Part shown: positions 1 to 52,200 of the stretch, in pieces
Position numbering within the stretch: position 1 is the stretch's first letter
Layout of the letters: every line of letters starts with the position of its first letter
NCBI RefSeq assembly: GCF_002099425.1
Contig: NW_018344106.1
Location: forward strand, 1,222,001 to 1,286,000
Direction: 5' to 3'
From: Phascolarctos cinereus
Taxonomy: Eukaryota; Chordata; Mammalia; Diprotodontia; Phascolarctidae
DNA length: 64,000 bases
Notes under the pieces: generated by a model
Told to the model about the DNA's origin: nothing
Seen by the model: only the letters and a program-made list of their open reading frames with translations
Databases searched by the model: none
Position numbers and translations under genes: made by a program

Positions 1-2911
1 GGAGGCAGGCCCCCACAGGCCCCATGGCCTCCTGGGAAAGCAGATACACAAAATGTGAGACCCTTGGAGGGACAGGAAGCTGCCGCCAACAAGCCGGATC
101 TCTTGAACATAATGATAACCTGAACAGGCCTGTAAAGTGATCCTGCTCGCATCTCTGCTCGCATCTCTGCCAGAGGCTGGGTCCTGTGCGGCCCGGCTGC
201 TGACTCGGGGCGCGCTGAGTGCCCTGCTGCTGTCCAGCCCAGCCCTAGGAGCGGGGATGGAGGGGCAGGGTGGCCCTGGGGCCAGGTGAGTGCTGCCCGT
301 GTGGGTGTGGAGGTGCCGATACCGGAGGCTGGTGGGCCAGGTGAGCGTGCCTGCCCTTGTGGGCGGCGGGGCGCTGATGCTTCAGCAGAAGATCATCCCG
401 TGACTCAGAGCCTCACACGCCAGACCTGCCTCTGAAGTGGTGGGGCCCACAGCCATGGAATCATCATCACCCCTGCCAGCCTCTTGTGGCCCAGCCAGTT
501 TTTCCATCTGCTGCCTCATTCCAGGCGTGACCCTGCACCTGGGGACTGTACTTATCCCTAACCTGCCTCTTGGAGGCCAGGACCCAGGCGGGATGTGGGC
601 CTCGCGACCTCTGGCTCCTTCCACGCAGCTCCAGCCAGGGGGGCCAGCCTCGGGGGCCCGGGCCTCACCACTGCCGTGGCTTCCAGGGAGGAGGGCCGTC
701 CCAGCCCGACCAGCTGCCAGGCACCCATCTCGGGCAGACGGTAAGGGCCAGCTGAGCCCCGGGGGTGGTTCGGTGGGCTTGGGGGGAGCCCTGGGCTAGC
801 CCTCTAGTTCCAGTACCCACTGGCTAAGGCTGGGCACTCTCCCCAGAGGGAGCTGGAGAGATGGCTAGGTTAGTCGGGTCAGTGGGGTCAAGGAAAGGAG
901 AGGTCTTCCTTGGTTGGCTCCAGGTACCTCCTGGGAGGGAAGTGAGGGGGGCAGATCCCAGCAGGCCTGGTTGAGATCTGACTCTAAGCTTCATTTTGTG
1001 GGGGGGGTGGGATTCCTGCCTCAGGTCAAATCCCTGACAGCTTGCTAGCCAGGCCAGTCTCGGAGGGCCTGGGGAGGGATTGGCTGGGCTGTTGGGCAGC
1101 CAGAGTCTCAGAGCCGGGGAGCTGAGCTGTCTGCCTCGGCTTGGGGAGCCTCAGCTGGCCCAGGGACCTGATGAGGGCAGGGAAAGAAGCAGAAAAAACA
1201 GGGGCCTTTCCCGGGATGACTTCCAGGATTCCCAAGCACCTGGTGCTTCCTGGGCACCGACTCAGGCAGAGCCAATTAGGTCAGATTTCTGGATTGGGTC
1301 GGGGTGACTCAGCAGCTGATGGGCTCTGGCTTCCACCCAGGCCCAGCCGCCTCCTCAGAACGCCTGTCTGCCCCGAGGGACCTTGGGGAGCCTGCCTTCT
1401 GTGGAGGAGGGCCACGGAGGCTCACACATCCATGCACAGCTGCCTGGGATGGGCCTACCAGGTCACCCAGACCAAGCCTTTGGCCCCTTCTGCTCTCCCA
1501 GGAGCGGACGGGGAGGACCCAGGGATTCAGAGCATCGAGCTGCCTCGGCAGCCTCGGGAAGAATGCTCCGTCACTGGGGTGCCTCTGCTTGTTGGCCTGA
1601 GAAATGGAGCACAAAGTTCCCAAGGACGTTCAGGGGAGCCCAGGGCTGTCCAGGGGGGTCCTGTGCTGTGCAGCTCCCTCTGAGAGAGGATTTGGGATCC
1701 GTTTATGCCTCGGGGGCCTTCCAGCACTGGGAGGATGTGGAAGGAGGGCTTGCAGATGTGGGTTGGGGTTGCTCAGCACAGCTCTGCCTGGAACCTGTGC
1801 CCGGACTGGAAACTAGGAGGTCTCTGCCACCCACCCTCTGGATGAACCCTGGGGGACGTCCTGCCCCCTCTAGGCCTGTCTGCTCCTCTGACTCCTCCCT
1901 TCCAGTTCTGACGTTCCCAAGATCTCTGATTGCATGATTATTCTGCTAAGGAGGAAGCTGGCCAGGGTCTCCCCAGGCTGGTGCTGGCATTGAAGTGGGC
2001 ATCGGTACCCGTGGCCCTACCTGGCAGGTTCTGCTCTCCATGGGCCCTGACCAGGGCTGGATCTTTTCCTGGCCTGGGGCACCTCCCTCTGAGACTCTGT
2101 CCTGTCCCTTAACCCTCAGTTCCCTGAAGACAGTCTTGAACCTCTCCACACACAGGCCACCTTCCTGGCCCATCCCCCACCTCCACCTCCAGCACACACG
2201 CTCCGGGCCTCTTGCAGGCTCCAGCCCCTGCCCGAGATGCTCAGGCAGCACATGGCAGGGCCTCACGACCCAGGCGCCTCAGGCTGGCACACCAACCAGA
2301 GAGGAGTCCAGAATCCCAGCAGAAGGATCTGGTCACTCCCCCAACTCTCTGCCTAGATCTAGCCTTCTGCAGCACGGGCCTCCCTTGTTTCTTACTGAGC
2401 TCAGGGAAACTGCCCCTTCCCCCACCATCCATATGTCCCCTGAGGAGGAAGAGAGCCTTGCACTGACTTCAGCCCCTGCCTCTGCTCCCCCAAGACCCAC
2501 AGCAGCTTCCCAAGGTGGGGTGGGGGTCAATCCCAAGGCCCACCCTGATCCAGCCTCAGGCTCAGTGGCTCAGGGGCCCTTCCCCCACACTACTGCCCCA
2601 GGGAGAGCCCTGTCCACCTCACCCTCCAAGGTCCTTGGGGTGATCTCTTAAGTGGACGGATCCCCAAGGCCGCTGGTGGCCGCTTCTCAGGGGAGGCTGG
2701 GTCAGGGCTCAGCATTAGCCACAGTCCTCATGCTGCCATTAGGGCTGGGAGCTCCAGAGCCCTTTGGGTGGGCTTCCTTCCTGCCATGTGCCTATACAAG
2801 GGCAAGGCTAGAGGAGTCCCCCATGTCCATGGCATCATGGCTACCAGAGAAAAAGCAGATGAAGCGTGTTCCAAAGGCACATCACTAACAGGGCGTGTGT
2901 TGGTCTTACAG
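1..2911. other. Region 5' of the first TRPV3 coding exon; no recognised gene
   Basis: GC-rich unique sequence without homology I recognise. TRPV3 exon 1 (non-coding in human) and its promoter may lie here or to the left. Two GCCAG/GTGAG donor-like sites (286 and 341) and a TGACTCAGCA motif (1305-1314) are visible but unproven. Open frames here show no family features. Confidence 0.5.
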
Positions 2912-2915
2912 AAAC

Positions 2916-44737
<41,822 letters not shown>

Positions 44738-45564
44738 TCGGCAGTGACCAGTGTCAAGCCTGCTGCGAAGGGGCTTCAGTCCCCCACGACCTAAGTCCTT
44801 AGGAAGATGGTTTTGCCCCGTGGGCCAGGACCTGTGGGCTGGTGGATGGCACCATCCTTGGGACCTGTGGGGTGTGCCAGTCCATCTGGAGGGAGGGGCC
44901 CAGCAGGCCACGCCCAAGTCTGAGGCTCTGCAGGTCTGCCTCCATATCTGGCTTTGTTCACTGGGTGAGACCTTCTGCCATAGGTTACTTGGTAAAAAGG
45001 CCTGTCTGGGGCACCAACCTGGCCCAGCCACCAGGGGCCTGAGCTGAGGTCTGGGCAGATCCAGGGTCTCTAGGTACAGTGGAGCCAATGGGGGTGGTGG
45101 GGGTCCCAGCCTCCTCCCCTATGTTCACGTTGCCCTCCCAGCAGGCACAGGACCTGGGCCCCATGAGGGCTGGGGAAGGGGGGACCTCCAGGAGTCCTGG
45201 GGAGGGGCTGGGCCACAGTTGTCCCATCCCTGTCCAAATAGAGTAACCCTGTAAGCCAGCAGAGATAGTCATAATGAGCCTCATGCTTAACATAAGAGAC
45301 ATTTCATTTTGGAGTCAGAAGTACTTCATGGAGACCTGGTGGTAAGGAAAGCCCCCAGCTGCAGGTTTCCGGCCTCTAGCTTTGCTGCCCCTGGGTCCTA
45401 CCAGTCTTCCCCGGCTCCCATGGCCTGGCACCGCTTCCCTGACCTCCTGGGGCCTCTTGGAGCCTTAGAAAGACAAACCCCAAAACTGTCTAAGGAATCC
45501 AGCAGGGAGGTTCAGGGGCTTCGGGAAGACACCTTAACAGGGTGGGGGTGGGGGGAGATTCTTT

Positions 45565-45660
45565 AATTAATTTCGATTCAGCAGACACCATCCCTATTGT
45601 GTGCATGGCAGCACGCTGGTGGGGGCTCTTGCCCACAAGAACGTTCACTGCTCTTTCCCT
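45565..45660 (-). repeat. L2-like fragment in TRPV3 3'UTR
   Basis: 'TTGTGTGCATGGCAGCACGC' and 'CTTGCCCACAAGAACGTTCAC' loosely match the antisense L2 3' end. Confidence 0.45.
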
Positions 45661-46099
45661 TTGCTGCCTGGGCTCATTCCTTTACTCCCCACCCCCACCT
45701 CACCCCAACCTTTACTTACACTTAGCAGTTAAGCTGTGATATTTTCCCTCCATCCTGGACCCTACTCAAAGTGAAGTCACTGCCCAGTGGATGGCTGCAG
45801 GGCTATGCAGACCCACACTGGGCAGCCTGCATCCCACCCCTCTGTGGAGAGAGGGCTGAGGTCAGGACCTCTAATCTACTCATCCAGGGAGACCAGGGGG
45901 CTGCCTGCATCCAGGGACAGGTAGCTGATGACTTGGTATCAGAGCCAGGATGGCAGACAGGAGACAGTCTCCTGGGGCTGGGTAGGTCGTGGCCTTCAGG
46001 GGTTCCTCAAGGTGGTTACTACTGACCCAGAGGGCCCCTCCCACATTTGCAGAGCACAGCCCAGATTGTCATCACTCACCTGTAGTGCTGATCCACAGG

Positions 46100-46180
46100 G
46101 AGAAGGGAGTGAGCATTTATTCAATGCCTACTGTATACCAGCCCCTGCCCTAAGCACTTTATAGATATGCTCTCAGCAGT
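46100..46180 (+). repeat. MIR fragment in TRPV3 3'UTR
   Basis: 'GAGCATTTATTCAATGCC', 'TACTGTATACCAGCCCCTGC' and 'TAAGCACTTTATAGATATG'. Confidence 0.65.
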
Positions 46181-46741
46181 TCCAGCTGGGACATCTGAAG
46201 GCTGGGTGCTTATGGACCTCCCCAGCTTTGACCTCCCTTTCTGGGGAGGCCTTCCTGTCCGAGGGTGAAGGAGGGCTCCCTGTGTAGATGTCCTGGGGAG
46301 GTGAGGAAGCTGCCATATTACATACTCTGTAAGGAGCCAATGCCCCCCCTTGTGTTTTTGTATTTGTCTTTAATCAACTTTACAGGCACCCCTGATGTTG
46401 CTGGGAGGGGGTGCAGGAGGTGAAGGAGATGTTATACTGTGAACTGACCTCTTGGAGGGTGAAAAAGTCAAGTGTTCCCTGCCCCGGGTTGTGGCCTTCC
46501 CTGGTCCCTGGAGCCCAAGGCCACCAGGCGCTCGGCCATGAGCCAAGCCTGCCTTTCACATGAACCTCACGCGGCCAGAACAGGCCGGGGCCATCGGCTG
46601 TTCACTTGACTCTGACGGATATATCTCAACAACAGACCCCAGAAGGGACGTCCGGGGGTCTCTGTGGGCACTCTGAGGTGGCCATGTCCTGGGGAAATGC
46701 CCAGCAAGGGCTGTTTACTTGAATCAGTAACTTGTGCTTAT

Positions 46742-46755
46742 AATAAATATTTATT
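46742..46755 (+). promoter_or_regulatory. Palindromic poly(A) signal, probable TRPV3 3' end
   Basis: AATAAATATTTATT is its own reverse complement, so AATAAA reads on both strands. It is the first canonical signal after the TRPV3 stop, about 2.0 kb downstream. On the - strand it lies beyond the ASPA end and could stop ASPA read-through. Cleavage itself is not visible in sequence. Confidence 0.6.
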
Positions 46756-47678
46756 TTGCCTTGGGATGGCTCACTTTCCCTTTTTTTTCTTCTCAGACCC
46801 CAGGCCCATGAAGGCTAAATGGGAGGGGAGGAAGCCTACTGGGGCTGAGGCTGAGATGTCTGTACATACACACAACCAGAGAACCAGGGAGTGGGAAAGA
46901 CACAAGATAGTTCAGGCCTTAAGCAGAGTCTGTTGTCCCTTCCCAGGGAGGGGCTCGCTTCACTGCATCAGGAACCAGGGGCCACAAGCCCACCATGGCC
47001 ACTGGGGGGTGGGGCAGGGGCCTGGCATCAAAACGAGGTTCTACCACTTCCTCCCCCCTCCCTTTCCTCTTCTTTATAATGGGCGTGGGCCAAGAGGGCA
47101 GCAAAGGTCTCCTCCAGCTCCAGAGCCTGGCAGCCTGAAGCCCCTTCCCAGGTGAGGTCCTGTCCTGCTCTAAAGGGGCTCCTAAGATGCCTGGCACTAG
47201 GGATGGCCTTGATGCTCAAGCAGGTAAAGGCTAGTCCATCCGAGGCCTCATGGACTTAGAGGTGACCTCAGACCCCACTGACTCCCCTCCCCAAGCCTTG
47301 CCCTGGAGCCCCATGGTTAGAGCTCCTGCGTCCTGGGCAGATTGCCCGGGCAGCTCTGGGTCTGCTCTGAGGCTTCATAAATGGACTAGGCAGTCAGTCC
47401 CATCCAAGCTCTTCTCCAGTGTATGAGGCCAGGCACCAGACAGAGCCATCTGGAGGACTGCCATGATGGCTGGCCTGGGGAGACGGCTCCGTTTGCTCTG
47501 TGCTGGTCTGCTGGAGTCTTTGACCATGTGGACACAGCCTCACAGACCCGTTCCCAGAATCACCTGAAGAACACAGCTGCCTCCTCCTCTCCAGACAGAA
47601 GGGAGGCAACTTTAAGAAAGAATGAAGGATGGAAAAAAGGAAATGTCAGGGTTGAGCCACTGGTGGGAAGGACTGACA

Positions 47679-47680
<2 letters not shown>

Positions 47681-47730
<50 letters not shown>

Positions 47731-47732
47731 GT
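47681..47732. repeat. (TG)n microsatellite
   Basis: Twenty uninterrupted TG units followed by ATATGTGTGTGTG; it gives spurious open frames on both strands. Confidence 0.97.
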
Positions 47733-48189
47733 GCGTGCACATGTGTACACACACCGCATGGGCCCCTCCATTCTTTGCTTAAGGAGATGGCAGAGATCAC
47801 GGACAGTGGGGGCAAGGAGAGTCTGGGAAGAGAAGGAAAGGCTGAGGCCCAAGGTAGAGCCAGGGCCCAAATGGCTTCTATGTTGGAGGGGGAGGGGTGA
47901 GCAAAGGGATCTGCCTATTTACATTCCTGGTGGTAGGAAAGGGCCCTTTGCAAAAGCTCTCCTCACTGGGCTTGAATTTCACCACATCTGCCATCAGGGC
48001 TCCCTGGACAGGGAGAAATGATAGAGCTGCCCTGGAGCATCTCAGGGAGGTCCAGAGCAAGCCCAGCCTCTATGAGGTCCAGATCCTTGGGGCTCTGCTG
48101 GCTTGTCCCGGAATGTCAGTCCAGGGGCAGGTGCTAATGGAATGCCGGGTGGGGGACTGTCCAGAGGGTCCAGGTGCCACTGACTCTCA

Positions 48190-48330
48190 CACCCCAAGTT
48201 CAGACTCTGGCTCCTCCCCCTCCTTCAGCCCCTTCCCCCCCTTTCAGTCTCCTGCCCTGTATCAGTCAGCCCCTCCCCCTCCTTCAGCCCCCTCCTCTCC
48301 TTTAGCCCCTTGCTTTCCCAGGTCTTCACT
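48190..48330. repeat. C-rich imperfect direct repeats
   Basis: 'CCTCCCCCTCCTTCAGCCCC' recurs at about 60-bp spacing with variants. Confidence 0.7.
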
Positions 48331-48807
48331 CTCTCCTTGACCAGTAGAACTTTAGTTTAGACCATCTCTCTGTCCATCCCTTCCTCCACTACCATTAATA
48401 ACTGAATTCTGCCCCTTCCCCCCAGACTTCCTAGTTCAGGCCTTGGGGCTGGAGCCCTTCCTCCTATGCAGGCCCAGTGGGGCAGACAAGCCAGCTGCCT
48501 AGATGGGAGTACCTCACACTGGCGACCAGCACAGACCACCTGGTCCCCCACAGCAGCCAGAGCCGCTCACTTTGCAGGCTGCTGGCCTCGGGTCTCTCTG
48601 GATGGGACAGGGCATTTCTAGTTTGCCAAGGCCTCCAGCCAACTTTTCTGTGATCGAGTCTGTCTGGATGGAGCCTCCTCCCCTCCCCAGTCCCCAGAAT
48701 GGTGCCCTCTGAGAGGGCTGAACGGGACGACGTGATGGCCGGGGTCTGGGCTCCCACAGTCGGATCCACACCCTTCTCTTCCAAGGAAGGACAACCAGAA
48801 AGAGGAG

Positions 48808-48975
48808 CCTTTTATTAAGCATCTCACTTCTGCTCCCACCACACACAGACGAAGGGGCAGGGACAGGCCTCAGGTCATCACTTGGAGCGGGCAAAGCCCT
48901 TGCCTTCCATTCCCTGCCCGAGGAAGCTGAGGTTCAGAGAGGTGGTGTGCCTTGGTCACAATCTGCCACCTTTTC
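48808..48975 (+). repeat. Degenerate MIR
   Basis: TTTATTAAGCATCTCACTT resembles the MIR left part; GAAGCTGAGGTTCAGAGAGG and CTTGGTCACA resemble its core and right part. Heavily diverged. Confidence 0.45.
48811..48816 (-). promoter_or_regulatory. ASPA: Candidate ASPA poly(A) signal
   Basis: TTTATT on + reads AATAAA on -, about 280 nt after the ASPA stop. It sits in MIR-like sequence. It is the first canonical signal I see downstream, giving a short 3'UTR. Confidence 0.5.
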
Positions 48976-48989
48976 TCCCTGCAGCAAAC

Positions 48990-49080
48990 GCAGGTAGAGC
49001 CTCTTCTCTGTGTAAGGCACTGAGCTGGGTGCCAGGGGCACTAGAGGAATAAGGCACCAGCTTGCCCTCAGGGGGGCTGC
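48990..49080 (-). repeat. L2 fragment forming the start of the ASPA 3'UTR
   Basis: The order 'AGAGCCTCTTCTCTGTG', 'AGGCACTGAGCTGGGTGCC', 'GCTTGCCCTCA' is the reverse complement of the L2 3' end. It begins 13 bases from the ASPA stop and runs in the ASPA sense direction. Confidence 0.6.
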
Positions 49081-49093
49081 CCCCCCTGCCCCC

Positions 49094-49291
49094 CTAAGGG
49101 GACAGGGAGTTGAGGCTCCTTGCAGTCAGCGTCACTTTGACAGTCTTGGCGAAGGCTTCTCCTTTCTCATAGTAGGCAGCCTCATTCACAAACACGGGGT
49201 AGACTGTGCTGTCTCCGTCAAATGGAATGGTCTTCCCATCCAACGTGAGAAACACGGGGTCCCCGGGGTTCAGCGGCTTCCAGTCTTGATC
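49094..49291 (-). CDS. ASPA: ASPA exon 6 and stop
   Basis: The acceptor ends GAGAG. It encodes [40 protein letters not shown] and [19 protein letters not shown], then LNSLSP and TAG (49094-49096). 198 nt, the human length. Only the last residues differ strongly from human. Confidence 0.97.
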   Translation of the reverse strand, partial: DQDWKPLNPGDPVFLTLDGKTIPFDGDSTVYPVFVNEAAYYEKGEAFAKTVKVTLTARSLNSLSP

Positions 49292-52200
49292 CTCTCAGTA
49301 AAGAAGGCAGGGGGAGGAAATGAAACAATTAGGCTCCATTTGTCTTCTCTCTAAGATCAGACTCATCGGACAACGAAAGCTGTGGACCCTCCAAGAGGTG
49401 GCCCCACCTTGGCCTGGCACCTGGCTCAGATGCTGACACTGCCCCTCTGGGTCTTTCATCCCTGGCCTCAGCTGGCAGGGAGTTTGAGGATTCTTGGGCC
49501 CATTTTACAGATGAAGGAGGTGATTTGGAGTCAGAAGACCCAGTCATGATTTGAGGGACAAGTACCTAAGCTCTCCTGAGCCTCATCTTCCTCATCTGTA
49601 AAATGGGGTGGGGGGTGGACTGGTTCTAGAACCTTGACCTTACTTACAATCCTAGGACTTGCAATCCAAGGTCACCCAGGGAGCAGGAGTCAGGGCTCAG
49701 CTCTCTGCTAATTCTCTTAGGCTTGGCACCATACCACGTTCACCCCTCATGCTGGCATAAGGAGTGAGAATTCTCCCAAGCAGACAGGCTCTGGCCCTGT
49801 GTGAGCAGGGGGACCTTTGGACTAGATTTCTTTCAGTCCCCTCTTCTGCAAGAGGGGGAAACTGAGACCCAAAGACAGAAATGAACTTGCTTGAGGAAGC
49901 CAGATGCTGTGCCTGGTGGGAGCAGAACCCACATCTTCTCACTCTTCTGCCAGTGCTGAGGTCTTAACCCCCTGTCCCTTTATAACATCCTATCCTATTC
50001 TACCAGCATCCACCCTGGGCCCCAACCAGCAACCTGCCCCAGGTGTCCGGGCTAAGAGCTGGGCAGGGCCACACAGTACCCCTTCCTCTTTTCCCCATTC
50101 ACAACTCCCTGGTTCCAAGCTCCTCCTAAAGGGACCAGGGAGGGCTCCAGGCTTGGGCCTGGCAGCTGGGGTCTGACCACCCCCCTGGCCAAGGTCCTCC
50201 CTCTTTTGTGGGCGTGTGCTCTGGCCATCAGCCATCCAGGGCAGACTCTGAGGCGTCCTTAGGAAGATTGCCTCTCAGCCTTGATTAAGGGGGCCATTGA
50301 CCTATTCTCCCCAACCCCGTGAAGCAGTGGCTGCGAGGGGGAGAGGGGCTGCTGTTTAGAGACTGCTAGAAGGTTAGCCTAAAACTGCATTTCAACACGT
50401 TCTAACCTTTCTTTGCTCAAAATTCCAACCAGCTTCTGTCTCTGTGTCTCCTTCCCTTCCTCTCTGTCCCCCTCTCTCTCAGCTGGAAATGGCTTGAATA
50501 TAGAATAATGTCAGATTACAAGGAAACAGTTTTCAGGCCTCCTCAGGCCTCAGACCCAGAGTGCAGGCTCTGAATTTCCTTCCCCACTCACCGTCATTTA
50601 TTTTGCATTTGTCCTGTGGTGACTTCTGTGTACACGTGCCCATTGTCTCCCCCAGCAGAATGTCAGCTCCCTGGAAGCAGGGGCTGCTCTGGTTTTGCCT
50701 TGGTTTCCCCATTGATTAGAACAGAGCCGGCATACTAATGGACTGGGAGTACTTGACGAATGATGGTTGAATTAAATTGCATTATGAGGGATGGAAGGAG
50801 GGTGGATGGACAGAAGGAGTGAAGGACAGATGGATTGAGGGATGGACAGATGGACAGATGGAAGGAAGGCCCCCCCTCTTTGCCCCTCCCCCCACTACCT
50901 CTGTCCTGAAGGGGCATGCTAGTAAGTTCACGCACAAGCACGGATTCTATGCTCGCAGGGCTAAGGGCCACAGGAGAGGCCAGATGTATGATGCTGGCTG
51001 CTGCTGGGGTCCCCACGTTTCTGGTACCGAGATGAGTTTAAGTCCTGCCCCAGACATTTAGCAGCTAGCTGCGGGACACTCGGCAAGTCTGCCTCAGTTT
51101 CCTCATCTGTAAGATGGGGACAGTAACGACATCTCCCTCCCAGGGTGCTTGTGAGGATCCAGTGTCACACTGTGTACAAGTGCTTTGGGAAGCTTCAAGT
51201 GCCCTCTCAGTGATGATCATTAAGGAGCGAGACACAGGGAGCAGGCCCACTACAGAAGGAGCCTGCCCGCCTGCCGGCCCAAAGACGCTGGGCTGCCGGG
51301 GTCCATGGGCCGGTAGGTGAGCAGCTCTTGGCCCTGAGGACGAGGATTTGGGTGGCGCGCTTATAAACCCGGGGAAGGCAAGAGGCAGGCGGGAGGGGAG
51401 TCTGCATGGCGTGGCTGAGCTGGGAACCCAGAAATAGGATGAAATGAGATTCAGAGAAATGTAGTCAGACCCTTAGGCCACGCACTTGACAGATGAGAAA
51501 AGTGGGACTGAGAGGGAAGTAACCACCGGCGGTCAGGGAGAGTCAAGGAACACACACTTCCCGACTCCCCACGCAGCACTGGAGATAGCGAAACATTTTG
51601 GGAAAAGAACACTGAGTGCCCACAATCACAAGGCAGTTTTTCTTCGTTTTCAGCCTTAGAAAAGCCCAGCCACAGGCAGCCTGAATCAGGCCCCTCTGGC
51701 TGCTGCCTGCTCCTACTGTGGGCCCCAAAGCCAGTCCAGGGCCCAGGCCTGGCCAGGAGCACTTGATGCAAGCTTTACCTGCAGCCTGGGATGGATCACA
51801 GCAGCTATCTCCCCATTTTCCTTACGAGGATAGTCAATTTTCTCCATGACCTGGTAAACCTCCAGTGAACAGGCAGGGAATTCTTTTCCTAGAAATGGAC
51901 ACAACAGGCAGAAAAAAGGCATGTCAATTGGATCTCAAGCCGCCTGGAGCAGGGGCACATCCCCAGCTCCCCCCCAGGGAAAGGGTAAGCATGTCCTCAG
52001 GGCTCAGGCCTCCACTGTCCACATCTGGGGATCCACCTAAGTGGCCTCCAAGGTCCCAGTCCAGAGAGGTCACTGGGCGTGGCTCCAGAGGCCTGAGGGG
52101 GAGGACAGGAAGTCCTGCTTAGTACAGATGGGGATGGGGAAGGGGAGCTAGTCCTGAGGGTTTTGTTTTCCAAGCATCTCAGCGAGCACCACAGGGTCAT

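Larger units (their letters stand above)
44738..46765 (+). other. TRPV3: TRPV3 3' untranslated region (inferred)
   Basis: This is non-coding sequence after the stop codon, running to just past the first AATAAA on the + strand (46742). It contains an L2-like fragment at about 45565-45660 and a MIR-like fragment at about 46100-46180. No other gene is seen. Confidence 0.6.
46766..48790. other. TRPV3-ASPA intergenic interval
   Basis: About 2 kb between inferred 3' ends. It holds a TG repeat (47681-47732) and C-rich direct repeats near 48190-48330. No gene recognised. Confidence 0.55.

Noticed and set aside
1305-1314. TGACTCAGCA as a TRPV3 enhancer (AP-1/MARE-like)
   Set aside because: A single short motif in 2.9 kb is expected by chance and no other evidence supports it.
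1995-2651. A 218-codon open frame upstream of TRPV3 exon 2
   Set aside because: Proline- and serine-rich composition typical of GC-rich non-coding DNA, no domain or homology I recognise, and no splice or codon pattern that supports it.
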